From assembly GCA_026397675.1 (NCBI GenBank), contig JAPLUH010000169.1:1-22324 (forward strand): 22,324 bases of DNA, written 5' to 3'. This DNA comes from Verrucomicrobiota bacterium. Lineage in GTDB: Bacteria > Verrucomicrobiota > Verrucomicrobiia > Limisphaerales > UBA9464. The position numbers were made by a program, and so were the translations under genes. Shown piece by piece: positions 14,790 to 22,324 of the stretch (its first letter is position 1; every line of letters begins with the position of its first letter). The notes beneath the pieces were generated by a model, which worked only from the letters and a program-made list of their open reading frames with translations, had not been told where the DNA came from and ran no database searches.

Positions 14790-15095
14790 GTGACTCCCGG
14801 ACTCCACCATTACCTGATCGTCAGCGCGCTGCTCTTCAGCCTGGGTTTGCTGGGCGTGGTTGCGCGCCGCAATCTCTTCGTGATCTTTATGGGTCTCGAA
14901 CTGATGCTCAATGCGTCCAACCTCGCCCTGGTGGCCTTCTCTCGCTACCACAACAACCTCAATGGCCAGGTGATGGTTTTCTTCGTCATCACCGTCGCCG
15001 CCGCCGAGGTGGCTGTGGGCCTCGCGCTCCTCGTGGCGCTGTACCGCAAGCGCCAGACGGCGCATGTGGAAGACCTGACTTCCCTGAAACTCTGA
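14790..15095 (+). CDS. nuoK: NADH-quinone oxidoreductase subunit K
   Basis: Small three-helix membrane subunit related to MrpC of multi-subunit antiporters. The 101-residue length is exact for the family. Two buried glutamates needed for proton transfer are at E37 (GLELMLNASNL) and E73 (TVAAAEVAVGLAL), matching E36 and E72 of E. coli. The start is a GTG at 14790; MTPGLHHYLIVSALLF is the normal N-terminus. nuoL follows after 9 nt. Confidence 0.96.
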   Translation: MTPGLHHYLIVSALLFSLGLLGVVARRNLFVIFMGLELMLNASNLALVAFSRYHNNLNGQVMVFFVITVAAAEVAVGLALLVALYRKRQTAHVEDLTSLKL

Positions 15096-15104
15096 TCGAC
15101 CGCC

Positions 15105-17060
15105 ATGGAACACGCCGCCGTAGTACAGCATGCCGTTGAATCCGGCTCCAAGATCCAGGACCTGGCCTGGGCCATCCTTATTCTGCCGCTGGTGATGGCC
15201 TTCGGGACGGCTGTCCTGACCCCGAAGAACCGCACGCTTTCCGCTGCCTTCAACATCAGCGGGGTGGTCGTCGCCTTCCTGCTTAGTTTCACACTGTTCT
15301 GCGTTTACGGGGGGCAGTCCGTCGACGCGACGCCCTTCCACTGGCTACCCGTGGCTGGACTCGACGCCGAGATCGGTTTGCACCTCGACGCGCTTTCGAC
15401 GCTGATGCTCATGGCTGTGACCGGCGTGGGATCGCTGGTAATGATCTATTCCACCGGCTACATGCACGAAGATCGGTCCTACACCCGCTTCTTCTCCACG
15501 CTAAGCCTCTTCGTCTTTTCCATGTTGGGGATCGTTCTGGCCAACAATCTCCTGATGCTGTTTGTGTTCTGGGAGTTGGTTGGCGTTTCGTCCTATTTGT
15601 TGATTGGTTTCTGGTACGAGAAGCCCTCGGCGGGCGACGCCTCGAAAAAGGCTTTCTTGACCAACCGCATCGGCGACTTCGGTTTCATGCTGGGCATCCT
15701 GGCCATTTGGAGTCTGGCCGGCACCCTCGACATCGCAGCCCTCAAAGCCAAGTTCGTGGCCAATCCCGCCTTGCTGGGCCCCTGGGCCGGTTTGGCCGGT
15801 TTGCTAATTTTCATGGGTGCCATGGGCAAGAGTGCCCAGTTCCCGCTGCACGTGTGGTTGCCGGACGCGATGGAAGGCCCGACGCCGGTGTCGGCCCTCA
15901 TCCATGCCGCCACCATGGTCGCGGCCGGTGTGTACATGCTTTGCCGGTTGTTCTTCCTGTATACGGCGACTGCCGGTTGGCCGGCCGCGCTGGGCTTCCT
16001 CGATGGAGTATCCGCGGCGACGATAATTACCTGCATCGGTGGATTCACCGCATTGTTTGCCGCCGTCATCGCCGTTCAGCAAGACGACATTAAGCGCATC
16101 CTCGCTTACTCCACTTTATCGCAATTGGGCCTGATGGTCATGGCCGTGGGACTGGGCGCCAAGACCGGTGATGCGTCGGCTTCCATGTACCATTTGGTCA
16201 CGCACGCCGGATTCAAGGCGATGCTCTTCCTCGGGGCTGGTTCGGTGATTCATGCCTGCCACCACGAGCAAGACATCTGGAAGATGGGTGGTCTCCGCTC
16301 GAAGATGCCCAAGACCTTCTGGACCTTTGCCCTCGGCACGGCCGCTCTGGCCGGTTTGCCGCCCTTCAGCGGGTTCTACTCCAAAGACGAGATCCTCGCC
16401 GTGGCGTTGGAAGCCAACCCCATCTTCTTTGGAGTGGGCGTGTTGGTGACCGTGCTGACCACCTTCTACATGAGTCGCCTGGTGCTCGTGGCCTTCTTCG
16501 GAAAGCCGCGCGGTGAGGGTGCCGATCACGCCCACGAATCGCCCTCCAGCATGACGCTGCCATTGCTGGTGTTGGCAGTGCCCAGTGCGTTCATTGCCTG
16601 GTTGCCACTTGGAGAGTTCTTGAGCGGCCACTTTAAGCCCGGTCATGCAACCCATGGAGGGGACATCCTCTTCGGTCCGTTTAACCACAACCCCATTGCT
16701 GCCGTCTTCGGCTTGGGCGCGGTTCTGTTCGGTTTTTCGTTGGCTTACTCGCTCTACGGGAAGGCTCCGACCCAAGACCCCTTGTCGGCAAAACTCGGAT
16801 TGCTTTCGCAGGCGATGCGCAACCGGTTCTACATTGATGAGATTTACGACGGCATCGTGGTGCCACTCCATAATTTGCTGTCCCAGATTGCTGACGCCAT
16901 CGACCGATGGCTCATCGCCGGACTCGCCGTCCGCGGCCTCTCCGGTGTGGTGGAGATCGCCGGCCGGGCCTTACGCCTGGTTCAGACCGGCAGCATTCAG
17001 ACCTACGCCTTCCTGTTCACGGCTGGCGTGCTCCTCATTGTCCTCCTTGCCCTGAAGTAA
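15105..17060 (+). CDS. nuoL: NADH-quinone oxidoreductase subunit L
   Basis: The distal antiporter-like proton-pump subunit with the long lateral helix at the C-terminus. The product has 651 residues and about 16 hydrophobic segments. The key charged residues are present: Glu157 in FWELVGVSSYLLIGFWYE and Lys242 in MGAMGKSAQFPLHVWLPDAMEGPTPVSA (K229 in E. coli). LIHAATMVAAGVYM follows. The C-terminal part after about 580 contains the segment RNRFYIDEIYDGIVV, typical of the region leading to the lateral helix. nuoM starts 5 nt after the stop, so expression is probably coupled. Confidence 0.97.
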   Translation: MEHAAVVQHAVESGSKIQDLAWAILILPLVMAFGTAVLTPKNRTLSAAFNISGVVVAFLLSFTLFCVYGGQSVDATPFHWLPVAGLDAEIGLHLDALSTLMLMAVTGVGSLVMIYSTGYMHEDRSYTRFFSTLSLFVFSMLGIVLANNLLMLFVFWELVGVSSYLLIGFWYEKPSAGDASKKAFLTNRIGDFGFMLGILAIWSLAGTLDIAALKAKFVANPALLGPWAGLAGLLIFMGAMGKSAQFPLHVWLPDAMEGPTPVSALIHAATMVAAGVYMLCRLFFLYTATAGWPAALGFLDGVSAATIITCIGGFTALFAAVIAVQQDDIKRILAYSTLSQLGLMVMAVGLGAKTGDASASMYHLVTHAGFKAMLFLGAGSVIHACHHEQDIWKMGGLRSKMPKTFWTFALGTAALAGLPPFSGFYSKDEILAVALEANPIFFGVGVLVTVLTTFYMSRLVLVAFFGKPRGEGADHAHESPSSMTLPLLVLAVPSAFIAWLPLGEFLSGHFKPGHATHGGDILFGPFNHNPIAAVFGLGAVLFGFSLAYSLYGKAPTQDPLSAKLGLLSQAMRNRFYIDEIYDGIVVPLHNLLSQIADAIDRWLIAGLAVRGLSGVVEIAGRALRLVQTGSIQTYAFLFTAGVLLIVLLALK

Positions 17061-17065
17061 CCGCC

Positions 17066-18628
17066 ATGGACTCCCTGACCTCCGTCATCCTCACCCCGGT
17101 CTTCACGGCCGTGCTGCTGTTGTTGATCCCGGGCAATTTCCGGGTCGTGCTGCGTCTGGCGGCCATCCTGGGTTCGGCCTGCACGGCCTGGACAGCCGTC
17201 TCCTTCTTCTCCCGATTCCATGCGGGCCAAGAGGGGTTGCAATTTGAGTCGTTGGTACCCTGGGTCACCGTGGGCCCGTTAAACCTCGCCTACCACGTCG
17301 GCGCCGACGGCCTGAACATTGGGCTTATCCTAGTCACCGGTCTCGTGGGTTTTGCTGCAGTGCTGGTATCCTGGAACATCGAACGCCACGTGAAGTTCTT
17401 TTACGTGCTGCTCATGTCGATGATCGCCGGGGCCATGGGAGCCTTTGCGTCGCTGGATCTGTTCTTCTTCTACTTCTTCAACGAATTGGCCCTCGTTCCC
17501 ACCTTCATCATGATCGGTGTGTGGGGTCGCGGTGAGGACCGCAACTGGGCCGCCTTCAAAATCACCCTCTACCTGACCCTGGGCGCGCTCACCGCCTTGG
17601 TTGGCCTGGTCGCCTTCTATGTGGCCGCCGGCGCCAACAGTCTGGACGTCATCGTGCTCAAGGCGCATTTGGCAGCCCATCCGCTGTCGGTCTCGGCCCA
17701 AACCTGGATTTTCCCGCTGGTGGTCTTCGGCTTTGCCACCTTGGTGGGGCTCTTTCCCTTCCACTCTTGGGCCCCGGTCGGGTATGCGGCCGCTCCCACG
17801 GCCACGGCCATGATGCACGCGGGCATCCTTAAGAAGGCCGGTCTCTACGCGATCCTTCGCATGGCGGTACCCTTGATGCCGGACGGAGCCCATCGCTGGC
17901 TGCCGGTGGTCGCGGTCTTGGCTGTGGGTAATTTGCTGCACTGCGCCTGGGTAGCCCTGCGTCAGAAGGACATGAATCTCCTGATCGGCAACTCGAGTTT
18001 GGCCCACATGGGCTTTGCGTTCTTGGGCATCGCCAGCCTCACAGTCATCGGTGTCACCGGAACCGTTCTGGTGATGGTGGCCCACGCGCTCCTGGCTGGC
18101 CTGAGCTTCGCCCTGAGTGGCTACCTTGAGACCCAGACCGGCACCCTCGATATGACCCGCATGGGCGGCCTGCTGCGCAAGATGCCCTTCTACGGCACCG
18201 CATTGGTGATGGGTTTTATGGCCAGTTGTGGGCTGCCGGGCTTCGCCAATTTTGCCGGTGAGGCCACCGTGCTCTTCGGATCCTGGAAGTCGCTGCCTTG
18301 GTTGGTGATTATCGCCGCATGGAGTGGCTTGATCATTGGCGCCGTGGCCATGCTCCGGGCCTTGCGTGCGGTGCTTCAGGGGCCTGAAAAACCCGAGTTT
18401 TCGCGTGTGGCTGACCTGGGTTACTGGCGCCGTTTGCCCTTCGTGCTGCTCTTGAGCGCAATGGTGCTCTTCGGCGTTGCCCCGGGCATCTTGACTTCCC
18501 GCATTGAACCCGCCGCCAAAGCGGTGGTGGCCGCACACCTGACCCCCTCGCAGGCCGGTCAGGCGCCAGCGGTCCCCGCAGCCCACGCAGCTCCCGCAGC
18601 CTCCGCCCCGGGTCATTCCGGACACTGA
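17066..18628 (+). CDS. nuoM: NADH-quinone oxidoreductase subunit M (variant lacking the TM7 lysine)
   Basis: Antiporter-like membrane subunit of complex I. The product has 520 residues and about 14 hydrophobic segments. The TM5 glutamate is kept (E140 in FFNELALVPTFIMIG), and a Lys near position 264 in AGILKKAGLYAILR matches the TM8 lysine. However, the segment GFATLVGLFPFHSWAPVGYAAAPTA (about 229-253) has Leu where most NuoM proteins have the proton-channel Lys of 'FAVKxPxxPxHxWLPDAH'. The 'LPDAH' part is also changed to APVGY. The C-terminus has an Ala/Pro-rich tail. The frame is open upstream inside nuoL; the ATG at 17066, 5 nt after nuoL, is chosen since homology begins there. nuoN follows after 23 nt. 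Confidence 0.95.
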   Translation: MDSLTSVILTPVFTAVLLLLIPGNFRVVLRLAAILGSACTAWTAVSFFSRFHAGQEGLQFESLVPWVTVGPLNLAYHVGADGLNIGLILVTGLVGFAAVLVSWNIERHVKFFYVLLMSMIAGAMGAFASLDLFFFYFFNELALVPTFIMIGVWGRGEDRNWAAFKITLYLTLGALTALVGLVAFYVAAGANSLDVIVLKAHLAAHPLSVSAQTWIFPLVVFGFATLVGLFPFHSWAPVGYAAAPTATAMMHAGILKKAGLYAILRMAVPLMPDGAHRWLPVVAVLAVGNLLHCAWVALRQKDMNLLIGNSSLAHMGFAFLGIASLTVIGVTGTVLVMVAHALLAGLSFALSGYLETQTGTLDMTRMGGLLRKMPFYGTALVMGFMASCGLPGFANFAGEATVLFGSWKSLPWLVIIAAWSGLIIGAVAMLRALRAVLQGPEKPEFSRVADLGYWRRLPFVLLLSAMVLFGVAPGILTSRIEPAAKAVVAAHLTPSQAGQAPAVPAAHAAPAASAPGHSGH

Positions 18629-18651
18629 GCGCAGACCTAGCCTTTGCAGTC

Positions 18652-20124
18652 ATGAATTATTCGCTGATTACGTTGGAAGTCCTGGCGGTCCTGATGGGCC
18701 TGATCGTGCTGTTGGCCGACTTGTGGGTATCGCCCACCGCCCGCAAGGCGTTGGGCCTCGGCCTAGCGGCCGCGCTGGGCTGTTTGCTGGCCTTTGCGGT
18801 GGGTTCGTTGGCCCCGCAGTCGGGATCCGCCTTCGCCGATATGTTTGTGGTCGATGACCTCGCTCGCTACTTCAAAGGGTTCTTCTTGTTCGCTGCCTTA
18901 GCCGTGGTGCTGATGGCTGTGGATTACGCGCCCAAATTTGGCGCCGGGCTTTCGGAGTTCTTTGCCCTCACCGTCTTTGCCTTGGTCGGGATGCTCTTTG
19001 CCGCATCGGCCAATGATTTGGTGCTGCTCTTTGTTAGCTTGGAGTTGATCACCGTGACCTTCTTCGTGCTCAACAGCTTCCAGCGGACCCAACTGGCCTC
19101 GCTGGAGGCCGGTGTGAAGTACCTGATCTTGGGTGGCGTTTCTTCGGCCTTCATGGTGTTCGGTATTGCGCTGATTTTTGGCACGGCCAATTCCACCAAT
19201 CTCGCCGTGTTGGCCGCCAAGCAGAAGGAATTGGCCCACTCCGCGCTGTTTCTCATTGGATTGCTGTTCGTTCTGGTGGGTCTGGGTTTCAAGATTGCCG
19301 CAGTGCCCTTCCAGATGTGGGCACCGGATGTGTATCAAGGATCGCCCGCTCCCGCGACCGCCTTTCTGGCCGTCGGTTCCAAGGCCGCTGGGTTTGTTCT
19401 GCTCATCCGCCTCTTGGTCGGTGCGGTACCGCAGATCACGGCCGAATGGCACCGCCTCTTTGTGGTGATGTCCGGGGCCACTATTCTTTTCGGAAGCTTG
19501 TGTGCGATCCCGCAGCGCAACCTCAAGCGGTTGATGGGCTATTCTTCCATCGCCAACGCCGGATACTTACTCTTAGGCATCGTGGCCGGTTCGGCGGCGG
19601 GCTCAACAGCGGTGCTTTATTATTTGGGTGGCTACACCTTAACAGTCTTGACCGCCTTCACGGTGATCAGTGCCATCGCCAACCACGTGGAGAGCGAAGA
19701 CACCAGTGCCCTATCGGGTCTGGGTCAGCGGTCTCCGTTTTTGGCTGCCTGCCTGACCATGGCGATTGTTTCATTGGCGGGCATCCCCCCGATGGCTGGA
19801 TTTTTTGGCAAGTTGCTCCTCTTTAAGAGTGTCTTGGATGTGGCCCCGGGACATCCGGAACTCTATGCGCTGATTGCTGTGGCCGTGGTGGGTGTGGTGA
19901 TATCGCTTTATTACTACTTCAGTGTGATCCGGGCGATTTACTGGGGCGGACAATCCGCCAACCTCTCTATCATTCCGGTGGCTCTGTCTACCCGTATCGT
20001 CCTCGTGGCCGGTGTGGCAGGGATGTTAGTCCTTGGAATCTTTCCGCAGGGTTTAGTGAAGATCGCTGACCACGCCGTGGCCGGTCTTTCGCACACGGTG
20101 GCTCCGGCCAAGGCGGCGCACTGA
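18652..20124 (+). CDS. nuoN: NADH-quinone oxidoreductase subunit N
   Basis: Antiporter-like proton-pump subunit next to NuoK. The product has 490 residues and about 14 hydrophobic segments. Expected charged residues are in place: Glu131 in LLFVSLELITVTFFVLNSF, Lys214 in GLGFKIAAVPFQMWAPDVYQG, and Lys244 in FLAVGSKAAGF. PQRNLKRLMGYSSIANAGYLL is the typical helix-9 to -10 region. It is the last nuo gene. A hairpin 17 bp after its stop probably ends the operon. Confidence 0.97.
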   Translation: MNYSLITLEVLAVLMGLIVLLADLWVSPTARKALGLGLAAALGCLLAFAVGSLAPQSGSAFADMFVVDDLARYFKGFFLFAALAVVLMAVDYAPKFGAGLSEFFALTVFALVGMLFAASANDLVLLFVSLELITVTFFVLNSFQRTQLASLEAGVKYLILGGVSSAFMVFGIALIFGTANSTNLAVLAAKQKELAHSALFLIGLLFVLVGLGFKIAAVPFQMWAPDVYQGSPAPATAFLAVGSKAAGFVLLIRLLVGAVPQITAEWHRLFVVMSGATILFGSLCAIPQRNLKRLMGYSSIANAGYLLLGIVAGSAAGSTAVLYYLGGYTLTVLTAFTVISAIANHVESEDTSALSGLGQRSPFLAACLTMAIVSLAGIPPMAGFFGKLLLFKSVLDVAPGHPELYALIAVAVVGVVISLYYYFSVIRAIYWGGQSANLSIIPVALSTRIVLVAGVAGMLVLGIFPQGLVKIADHAVAGLSHTVAPAKAAH

Positions 20125-20140
20125 GCTTCGGAACCAACAC

Positions 20141-20181
20141 GGGGCAAGGGTCTCGCTTTAGGGCGAGATCCCCTCGGCCCC
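20141..20181 (+). terminator. Hairpin at the end of the nuo operon
   Basis: GGGTCTCGC (20148-20156) pairs with GCGAGATCCC (20163-20172) with one bulged base, and outer GGGG/CCCC runs can extend it. No T-run follows, so it may work as a rho-dependent or 3'-end-stabilising structure rather than a classical intrinsic terminator. Confidence 0.5.
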
Positions 20182-20236
20182 GCTCCATAGCTATCCGGCT
20201 CTTTCCATCCGGGCCGATTCACCTAGTCTTGGGGCC

Positions 20237-21978
20237 TTGAGGCCGAGTTGGTTTCCATTCTTCAAGCACCTCCCGATGGTTTGGGCGCTGACCCTTCTGT
20301 TGTTGGTGTCCCGCGCCCGATCCGGCGAGGCTACCCCGGTAGTTTCAGAGAAAGAGAACTCCGCGGTCGCAGTCACCGTGGATTTGGAAACTCTTCCTGG
20401 TCGCAGCGCAGCCGCGATTTACTGCGTGATCTGCCATGCCTTGCCGAACCCCTCCGACCTGGATCGGCGCACCTGGAGCGAAGAACTCTTGCCGAAGATG
20501 CGCTACATTACCGGGGTGGCCGCGGTTCCGACCAATGGCTATTTTCGGGATCTACCGCTCCTCCTCGCTGCAAATTATTTTCCCAAAAAAACGCTCATTC
20601 CTCCGGCCGTATTTGATCGAATCGCGACCTACTACATCCAGGCCGCTCCGGAACGCCTGCCGATCGAAGATCCGCTACCGATTGCAGTAGGGTTGCCGCT
20701 TTTTCGCCCGGAGATGGCGCCCCATCGGAACTCTCCCCCACGGACCCCCATGGTTCGAATCGATGCTGGCCAGGGGATAATCCTCGCCTCCGATGCGACC
20801 TCGCAGGCTCTGGATTTCCTGGATGGCTCCGGGCGGCATTTGGGCAGCCTGCCGCTGGGAAACATCGCCGTGAGCCTCGCGGAAAGCGGGCGACACTGGT
20901 ACATCGGCGCCATCGGCCACTTCTTCCCGCGCGAAGAACCCGTGGGCCAATTAATTCGGATCAACCGCAACACCACTCCGCTGCGGCCGGAGCCCCTCCT
21001 CTCAGGTCTCCCGCGACTGGCACATGTGGCTGCCGGTGACCTCAATGGGGATGGTCGGGAGGATGTAGTTTTGTGTGCTTTTGGTAACTATCTCGGGCGC
21101 CTGTCCTGGCTCGAGGGGCGTGACGATGGCGGGTTCACCGAGCGGGTGATCCTCGCAGAGCCCGGTTGCCTGCGCTGCGAAATTCGCGACTTCAATGGCG
21201 ACGGCCGGCCCGACCTGATGGTCCTCCAGGCGCAAGCGCGCGAGTCACTGCTGCTCTTCCTGAACGAAGGAGGCGGGAAATTCCGACGGCAACTCATCTA
21301 TCAGCGCCCCCCGAGCTGGGGCCACTCGGGCTTCGAATTGGCCGACTTCAACCGCGACGGACTACCGGATATCGCGAGTCACTGCTGCTCTTCCTCAACG
21401 AAGGAGGCGGGAAATTCCGACGGCAACTCATCTATCAGCGCCCCCCGAGCTGGGGCCACTCGGGCTTCGAACTGGCCGACTTCAACCGCGACGGACTACC
21501 GGATATCTTGGTCACCAACGGCGACAACGCCGATTTCAACACCTCGCCCCACAAAGCTTATCACGGAGTCCGGATTTACCTGAACCGCGGAGGCCTGAAG
21601 TGGGAATTGGCTTGGACGGCCCCGATGCACGGCGCATACCGCGCGATCGCCCGAGATTTCGATGGCGATGGTGATCTCGACATCGCCGCCGCCTCGTTCT
21701 TCGCCGACTACGAGACCATGCCCCAGGAAGGGTTCCTCTATTTCGAGAACACCAGCCCCGCCGGGGGTCGGGAATGGGATTTTAAGGCCCGGACCCTGCG
21801 CCAAGGTGTCACCGGCCGGTGGATTTCACTGGAGGCCGGCGACCTGGATGGCGACGGCGACGACGATTTGGTCTTGGGCTCCCTCATCGAGATGCCCACC
21901 CCGGTTCCCGACAAGCTCAAGGGCCTCTGGCGTGAGAAAGGCCCCTCGGTGCTCATCCTTCGCAACCAGACGAAGTGA
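20237..21978 (+). pseudogene. Exported mono-haem cytochrome/FG-GAP repeat protein, frame broken by a tandem duplication
   Basis: The first frame (20237-21583) starts with a likely signal peptide, a basic start and a hydrophobic stretch to about residue 25. A c-type haem motif CVICH (63-67) follows, with a possible axial Met at 88 (LLPKM). Then come FG-GAP/VCBS-type calcium-binding motifs: DLNGDGRED (268), DFNGDGRPD (318), DFNRDGLPD (370). From about residue 380 the frame reads nonsense and stops at 21583. The normal sequence continues in another frame to 21978 with DFDGDGDLDI and DLDGDGDDDLV. The shift is caused by a 134-bp direct duplication. Removing one copy gives one frame of about 535 codons. 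A beta-propeller periplasmic or outer-surface protein is likely; its function is unknown. The start is a TTG at 20237, with an ATG at 20276 as alternative. An assembly artefact is possible. Confidence 0.8.
21239..21506 (+). repeat. 134-bp direct tandem duplication
   Basis: Bases 21239-21372 and 21373-21506 are the same sequence with two visible differences: CTTCCTGAACG against CTTCCTCAACG, and TTCGAATTGG against TTCGAACTGG. The unit is not a multiple of three, so it shifts the reading frame by two. Confidence 0.95.
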
Positions 21979-22034
21979 AGTGAGTTCCTTCTGATCCTAA
22001 CCCTTTGGACGCCACGAGGCCGCAGCGGAACATA

Positions 22035-22113
22035 TCCCGCGGAGCCCCAGCAACGACATTAGCCTAGTAAAGAGTGTCCCCTTTTGTGTAAATAGGTGTG
22101 ACTGACCCCCTAC
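22035..22113 (+). repeat. 79-bp dispersed repeat, copy 1
   Basis: Begins TCCCGCGGAGCC and ends GACTGACCCCCTAC. From 22065 on it is identical over 49 bases to copy 2; the first 30 bases differ at several positions. The core includes GTGTCCCCTTTTGTGTAAAT. A diverged inverted copy lies at 2584-2630. Confidence 0.9.
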
Positions 22114-22188
22114 CCCGAACAACAGCCCCTGGGCGGCAGCGAGATAGGTCCGGAGCGAGCATAGGAACGTCGACACCCTGATCCCCCT

Positions 22189-22240
22189 CGCGCGAAAGCG
22201 CGAAAGCTTCCCCTGTCCCAACGTTCCCTGCGAGCGCAGG
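22189..22240. repeat. Pair of small GC palindromes between the direct repeats
   Basis: CGCGC-GAAA-GCGCG (22189-22202) is a five-pair stem with a GNRA-type tetraloop. CCTGCG-AG-CGCAGG (22227-22240) is a six-pair inverted repeat. The arrangement recalls REP-type elements, but I cannot assign a family. Confidence 0.5.
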
Positions 22241-22245
22241 ACCGC

Positions 22246-22324
22246 TCCCGCGGAGCCACCGCAACAACATCAGTATAGTAAAGAGTGTCCCCTTTTGTGT
22301 AAATAGGTGTGACTGACCCCCTAC
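22246..22324 (+). repeat. 79-bp dispersed repeat, copy 2, reaching the window end
   Basis: Same 79 bp as copy 1, offset by 211 bp. It ends at the last base of the window, so its true end and the flanking sequence are unknown. The coincidence of the repeat with the window edge fits an assembly that stopped in a multi-copy sequence. Confidence 0.9.

Larger units (their letters stand above)
21979..22324. other. Gene-free right end with direct repeats and palindromes
   Basis: These 346 bp hold two 79-bp direct repeats (22035 and 22246 onward) and, between them, two compact GC palindromes. Small open frames on the minus strand run through the repeats and look like chance. I see no gene. Confidence 0.7.

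Noticed and set aside
21997..22270. Two minus-strand small open frames
   Set aside because: They read through the repeats and palindromes in a GC-rich stretch, with no start signal or known motif.
22035..22324. CRISPR or insertion-sequence ends at the right edge
   Set aside because: Only two repeats separated by 132 bp, not inverted and with no transposase or cas gene; called a dispersed repeat instead.

Overview
The window looks like a chromosomal contig from a Gram-negative bacterium. Verrucomicrobiota (Pedosphaera/Limisphaera-like lineages) is my best guess, not a proof. The reasons are the gene styles (CXXCH plus FG-GAP exported protein, acidic Obg insertion, M48 lipoprotein), the frequent absence of Shine-Dalgarno sequences, and the NuoB-to-N gene set. 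Genes are dense and lie in two divergent blocks that meet at about 4967-5223.

Left block (minus strand, 1-4966), read from right to left: ribosomal proteins bL21 (rplU) and bL27 (rpmA), a strong intrinsic terminator, the ribosome-assembly GTPase Obg, a gene-free stretch with a hairpin and a diverged copy of a repeat, a DEDD-type 3'-5' exonuclease, histidinol dehydrogenase (hisD), and the N-terminal 91 codons of an M48-like metalloprotease lipoprotein cut by the window edge.

Right block (plus strand, 5224-20124): a GNAT acetyltransferase, then a respiratory complex I operon in the order nuoB-C-D-E-F-G-H-I-J-K-L-M-N. The NADH-oxidising module (E, F, G), the quinone-reducing module (B, C, D, I) and the membrane pump (H, J, K, L, M, N) are all present, but nuoA is not at its expected place before nuoB. 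The nuoB leader holds a perfect TGTGA-N6-TCACA palindrome of the CRP/FNR type. Between nuoE and nuoF, on the opposite strand, lies a complete tRNA-Gln(CTG) with encoded CCA and a good promoter of its own. Beside its 3' end is a 12-bp minisatellite.

Right end (20125-22324): a hairpin after nuoN; a gene for an exported mono-haem cytochrome/FG-GAP repeat protein, broken by a 134-bp tandem duplication that shifts the frame; and a gene-free end with two copies of a 79-bp direct repeat separated by small GC-rich palindromes. The second copy runs to the last base. A diverged inverted copy sits at 2584-2630.

No complete, clearly new multi-gene system is visible. The most unusual points are the antisense tRNA inside the nuo operon, the missing nuoA, a NuoM that appears to lack the pump lysine of TM7, the duplication-broken cytochrome gene and the dispersed repeat.
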